Shown: one piece after another, positions 6,122 to 8,363 of the stretch
How positions within the stretch are numbered: position 1 is the stretch's first letter
Layout of the letters: every line of letters begins with the position of its first letter
Source: Geminicoccaceae bacterium
GTDB taxonomy: Bacteria > Pseudomonadota > Alphaproteobacteria > Geminicoccales > Geminicoccaceae
Direction of reading: 5' to 3'
DNA: 8,363 nt
Assembly: GCA_020446285.1 (NCBI GenBank)
Contig: JAGREZ010000329.1
Coordinates: 1,757-10,119, forward strand
Made by a program: the position numbers and the translations under genes
Notes under the pieces: generated by a model
What the model was told of the DNA's origin: nothing
What the model saw: only the letters and a program-made list of their open reading frames with translations
Databases searched by the model: none

Positions 6122-6997
6122 ATGGAGACCGAAGGCCGGATCGAGACGGAAGAGGGTTGGGACCGCTGGCCGGTCGCACGCGCGCTCGGCGCCATGCTCG
6201 GCCGTCAGCGGATCGCGCTCGATGCGGTCGAACGGGCCCTGCCGGCGCTCGAACGGGCGGTAGAGCTGTCGGCCGAGCGGCTCGCCGGAGGCAGCGGGCG
6301 ACTGGTGCTGGTCGGCGCCGGTGCATCCGGACGTATCGCCGTGCAGGACGGGGTCGAGCTGTTTCCGACGTTCGGCTGGCCGCACGAGCGTCTTTCCTTT
6401 CTGCTTGCGGGGGGGCTGGATGCGCTCCACCGGAGCATCGAGGGTGCGGAGGATGATTCCGGTGCGGCGAGAATGCAGGCGGAAGCGCTGGCGCTCGGCC
6501 GCGACGATGTGATGATTGCCGTCGCTGCTTCGGGAACCACCCGCTACACCCTCGAGGCCCAGAAGGTGGCGCTGGAATGTTCCTCGCTGACAGTGGCGCT
6601 GGCCTGCAATCCGGGCGCGCCGCTGCTTGCCGGAGCCGGGATTCCCGTCCTGCTGGAGACCGGGCCCGAATTCCTTGCGGGCTCGACCCGTCTTGCGGCC
6701 GGAACGGCGCAGAAGGTGGCGCTCAATCTCTATTCGACCCTGCTCATGACGCGGCTCGGTCGTGTCTATGACGGCTACATGGTTCATGTCGTCGCGAGTA
6801 ATGCCAAACTGCGCGAACGCGCCGTCCGCATCGCCGCCGCGATATCGGGCGAGAGTGTCGAGGCCGCCGGCCGGGCGATGGAAGCCGCGGGCTTCGACAT
6901 CCCCGTTGCCGTGCTGATGCTCGATGGCGCCGGACTGGCTGAGGCGCGACGGCGCATGGACGAGGCACATGGTGACTTGCGCCGGGCGCGCGGCTAG
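6122..6997 (+). CDS. murQ: N-acetylmuramic acid 6-phosphate etherase MurQ
   Basis: This 291-residue SIS-domain protein is MurQ. It splits MurNAc-6-phosphate with water into GlcNAc-6-phosphate and D-lactate, a cytoplasmic step of cell-wall sugar recycling. The phosphosugar-binding SIS segment starts at GAGASGR (65-71). The catalytic glutamate equivalent to E. coli Glu83 is E79 in VELFPTFG, and the second (Glu114 in E. coli) falls in SIEGAEDD (105-112). Further family blocks are [19 protein letters not shown], the very characteristic [20 protein letters not shown], and [22 protein letters not shown]. The C-terminal helical part ends in a family-like [18 protein letters not shown]. The N-terminal stretch lacks the TEGxN...D of enterobacterial MurQ and instead resembles the alphaproteobacterial type (WDRWP...[10 protein letters not shown]). 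The ATG at 6122 has GGGAG eight bases upstream. An in-frame ATG at 5978 would add 48 residues across the control region and is unlikely. The gene is divergent from murA and is followed by a sugar-binding-protein gene, which suggests an import-and-use operon. Confidence 0.92.
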   Translation: METEGRIETEEGWDRWPVARALGAMLGRQRIALDAVERALPALERAVELSAERLAGGSGRLVLVGAGASGRIAVQDGVELFPTFGWPHERLSFLLAGGLDALHRSIEGAEDDSGAARMQAEALALGRDDVMIAVAASGTTRYTLEAQKVALECSSLTVALACNPGAPLLAGAGIPVLLETGPEFLAGSTRLAAGTAQKVALNLYSTLLMTRLGRVYDGYMVHVVASNAKLRERAVRIAAAISGESVEAAGRAMEAAGFDIPVAVLMLDGAGLAEARRRMDEAHGDLRRARG

Positions 6998-7018
6998 AAT
7001 TGGCGCAACACCGAAGGC

Positions 7019-7042
7019 GCGAACGCCCCGAACCGCGTTCGC
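7019..7042 (+). repeat. Intercistronic stem-loop between murQ and the binding-protein gene
   Basis: GCGAACGC at 7019-7026 and GCGTTCGC at 7035-7042 form a perfect 8-bp stem with an 8-base loop. There is no T-run after it, so it is probably not a full terminator. Stem-loops at this position commonly stabilise or process operon messages, which lets the binding protein be made in excess of the other products. That role is inferred here. Confidence 0.5.
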
Positions 7043-7052
7043 CCGGAAATGC

Positions 7053-7080
7053 ACGAAAAGAATCTGAACGAAAAGATCTG
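7053..7080 (+). repeat. A-rich near-duplicate leader before the binding-protein gene
   Basis: ACGAAAAGAATCTG (7053-7066) is followed after one base by ACGAAAAGATCTG (7068-7080), identical except for one missing A, giving a 15-base period. It abuts the ribosome binding site GGAGG at 7080-7084. This is the most A-rich patch nearby and should be poorly folded in RNA, which would help ribosome entry. A regulator site is also possible. Confidence 0.45.
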
Positions 7081-7091
7081 GAGGCTGAATC

Positions 7092-8342
7092 ATGCGAGGA
7101 ATGTATGCGGTAACGGCTGCATCGCTGGCGGTGCTGGGTGCGGCGGCGGATGTCCAGGCCGCCGAACTGCTGATCGAGAGCTGGCGGAATGACGACCTGC
7201 AGATCTGGCAGGACCGGATCATTCCGGCGTTCAACGCCCATCATCCGGACATCGAGGTGACCTTCGCGCCGACGGCTCCGCGCGAATACAATGCCGCGCT
7301 CAATGCCAAGCTCGAAGGCGGTACGGCCGGCGATCTCATCACCTGCCGGCCATTCGATGCCGCCCTGCAGCTGTTCCAGCAGGGCAATCTCGCCGACATT
7401 TCCGATCTCGACGGGCTTTCCAGCTTCCCGGATTTCGCGCTTGCCGCATGGCAGACCGACGACCGTGCCTCGACCTTCTGCGTGCCGATGGCATCCGTGA
7501 TCCACGGCTTCATGTACAACAAGGACGCCTTCGCCGAGCTCGGTCTCGAGGTTCCGGCGACCGAGGAGGCGTTCTTCACCCTGCTCGAGACGATTCGCGA
7601 CGACGGCACCTATGTGCCGCTCGCCATGGGCACCGCCGACCAGTGGGAATCGGCGACCATGGGATATACCAATATCGGTCCGAATTACTGGAAGGGCGAG
7701 AAGGGGCGTGCGGCACTCATCGCCGGTGAAGCCAAATTCACCGACGAGGACTATGTGGCACCCTTCCGCACCATCGCGCGCTGGGCCGATTTCATGCCGA
7801 TGGGCTACGAGGCACAATCCTATCCCGACAGCCAGAACATGTTCACCCTCGGCCGGGCCGCCATCTATCCGACCGGCTCATGGGAAATCGCCGGCTTCAG
7901 CCGGGACAGCGATTTCGAACTCGGCGCGTTCAGGCCGCCGGTGGCGAAGGAGGGCGACGAGTGCTTCATTTCCGATCACGTCGACATCGCGCTCGGCATG
8001 AATCCCGCCAGCAAGAACGCCGAAGCGGCGCGCACCTTCCTCGAATGGGTCACCTCACAGGAATTCGCCGAGCTCTATTCCAACGAGATTCCGGGCTTCT
8101 TCTCCCTGTCGAATCATGAAATCTCGCTGGATGATCCGGTTGCCCGGACCTTCATGTCCTGGCGCGGCGAATGCAGCCAGTCCATCCGCGTGGCGCATCA
8201 GATCCTGTCGCGCGGCACGCCCAATACATGGAACGAGATGTGGGTGGTCTCGGCCAATGTCATCAACGGGACGCAGACGCCCGAGGAAGCCGCGGAGCAG
8301 CTGCAGAAGGGGCTCGATGCCTGGTACAGGCCGGGCGAATAG
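7092..8342 (+). CDS. Periplasmic solute-binding protein of a CUT1-type sugar ABC transporter
   Basis: This 416-residue protein is an extracellular solute-binding protein of family 1 (COG1653/MalE-like). A Sec signal peptide covers residues 1-23, with likely cleavage after VQA and before AELLIESW. There is no lipobox, so the mature protein is soluble in the periplasm. Family features include the first strand and helix ([33 protein letters not shown]), [45 protein letters not shown], the TADQW and NYWKGEKG region, [16 protein letters not shown], and [27 protein letters not shown]. Such proteins capture a sugar and deliver it to two membrane permeases and an ATPase. The mature part has four cysteines (85, 130, 291, 361), enough for two disulfides. 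The ATG at 7092 has GGAGG seven bases upstream; an ATG three codons later is a weaker choice. The gene follows murQ by 94 bases on the same strand, so an amino sugar or cell-wall sugar is the likely ligand. This is inferred from context, since sequence alone does not define the sugar. Permease genes are expected just beyond the right edge. Confidence 0.9.
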   Translation: MRGMYAVTAASLAVLGAAADVQAAELLIESWRNDDLQIWQDRIIPAFNAHHPDIEVTFAPTAPREYNAALNAKLEGGTAGDLITCRPFDAALQLFQQGNLADISDLDGLSSFPDFALAAWQTDDRASTFCVPMASVIHGFMYNKDAFAELGLEVPATEEAFFTLLETIRDDGTYVPLAMGTADQWESATMGYTNIGPNYWKGEKGRAALIAGEAKFTDEDYVAPFRTIARWADFMPMGYEAQSYPDSQNMFTLGRAAIYPTGSWEIAGFSRDSDFELGAFRPPVAKEGDECFISDHVDIALGMNPASKNAEAARTFLEWVTSQEFAELYSNEIPGFFSLSNHEISLDDPVARTFMSWRGECSQSIRVAHQILSRGTPNTWNEMWVVSANVINGTQTPEEAAEQLQKGLDAWYRPGE

Positions 8343-8363
8343 GTCCGTGGATGGCGGCGGGCG

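Noticed and set aside
5927..7234. Minus-strand extension of the murA frame to a start at 7234
   Set aside because: MurA proteins start at MDRIIIRGG or equivalent. A good ribosome binding site precedes the ATG at 5926, and the extension is antisense to murQ with no domain content.
6744..7817. Minus-strand open frame (357 codons) opposite the end of murQ and the binding-protein gene
   Set aside because: It overlaps two well-supported plus-strand genes and shows no protein family features.
8351..8363. Start of a downstream permease gene at the ATG at 8351
   Set aside because: A permease gene is expected here, but only four codons are visible and the ribosome binding site is weak, so it cannot be supported.

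Overview
The window is GC-rich DNA in which the third codon positions are mostly G or C. Its protein families look alphaproteobacterial: the MurQ homologue carries the '[14 protein letters not shown]...PTFGWP' and 'AASGTTRYT' wording that I associate with alphaproteobacterial MurQ. I cannot name the genus; an order such as Hyphomicrobiales is only a guess. Seven genes fill almost the whole window, and no stretch longer than about 200 bases lacks a gene.

Left part (78-4490, all minus strand). Read in transcription order, this is a tight four-gene cluster: a COG3618-type metal-dependent hydrolase (amidohydrolase/lactonase), then gspE (type II secretion ATPase), gspF (type II secretion inner-membrane platform protein) and an AlkB-family 2OG-Fe(II) dioxygenase. 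Gaps are 3 and 19 bases, followed by a 4-base overlap, so one transcript is likely. A possible -10 element lies just upstream of the hydrolase. A hairpin with a T-run at 29-54 ends transcription from a plus-strand gene that lies mostly left of the window, and it also separates that gene from the convergent alkB end. No other type II secretion gene (secretin, pseudopilins, GspC/L/M) is present.

Middle (4664-6997). murA (minus) and murQ (plus) are divergent around a 195-base intergenic region. MurA starts the step that puts the lactyl ether on UDP-GlcNAc to make UDP-MurNAc. MurQ removes the lactyl group from MurNAc-6-phosphate during cell-wall recycling. The shared intergenic region contains an 11-base direct repeat at 13-base spacing and a 9-base perfect inverted repeat, both plausible regulatory elements.

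Right part (6122-8342, plus strand). murQ is followed after 94 bases by a periplasmic solute-binding protein of a CUT1-type sugar ABC transporter. The gap holds a GC-rich stem-loop and an A-rich near-duplicate just before the ribosome binding site. Permease and ATPase genes would be expected to the right of the window. The simplest reading is an operon that imports an amino sugar or cell-wall sugar and feeds it to MurQ, next to the biosynthetic murA. The ligand is inferred from context only.

I saw no rRNA, tRNA, CRISPR array, transposase, phage gene or attachment site. I found no clearly new multi-gene system. The most unusual points are the mixed hydrolase-gspEF-alkB operon, the gspEF pair away from the rest of a secretion locus, and the structured murA/murQ control region.
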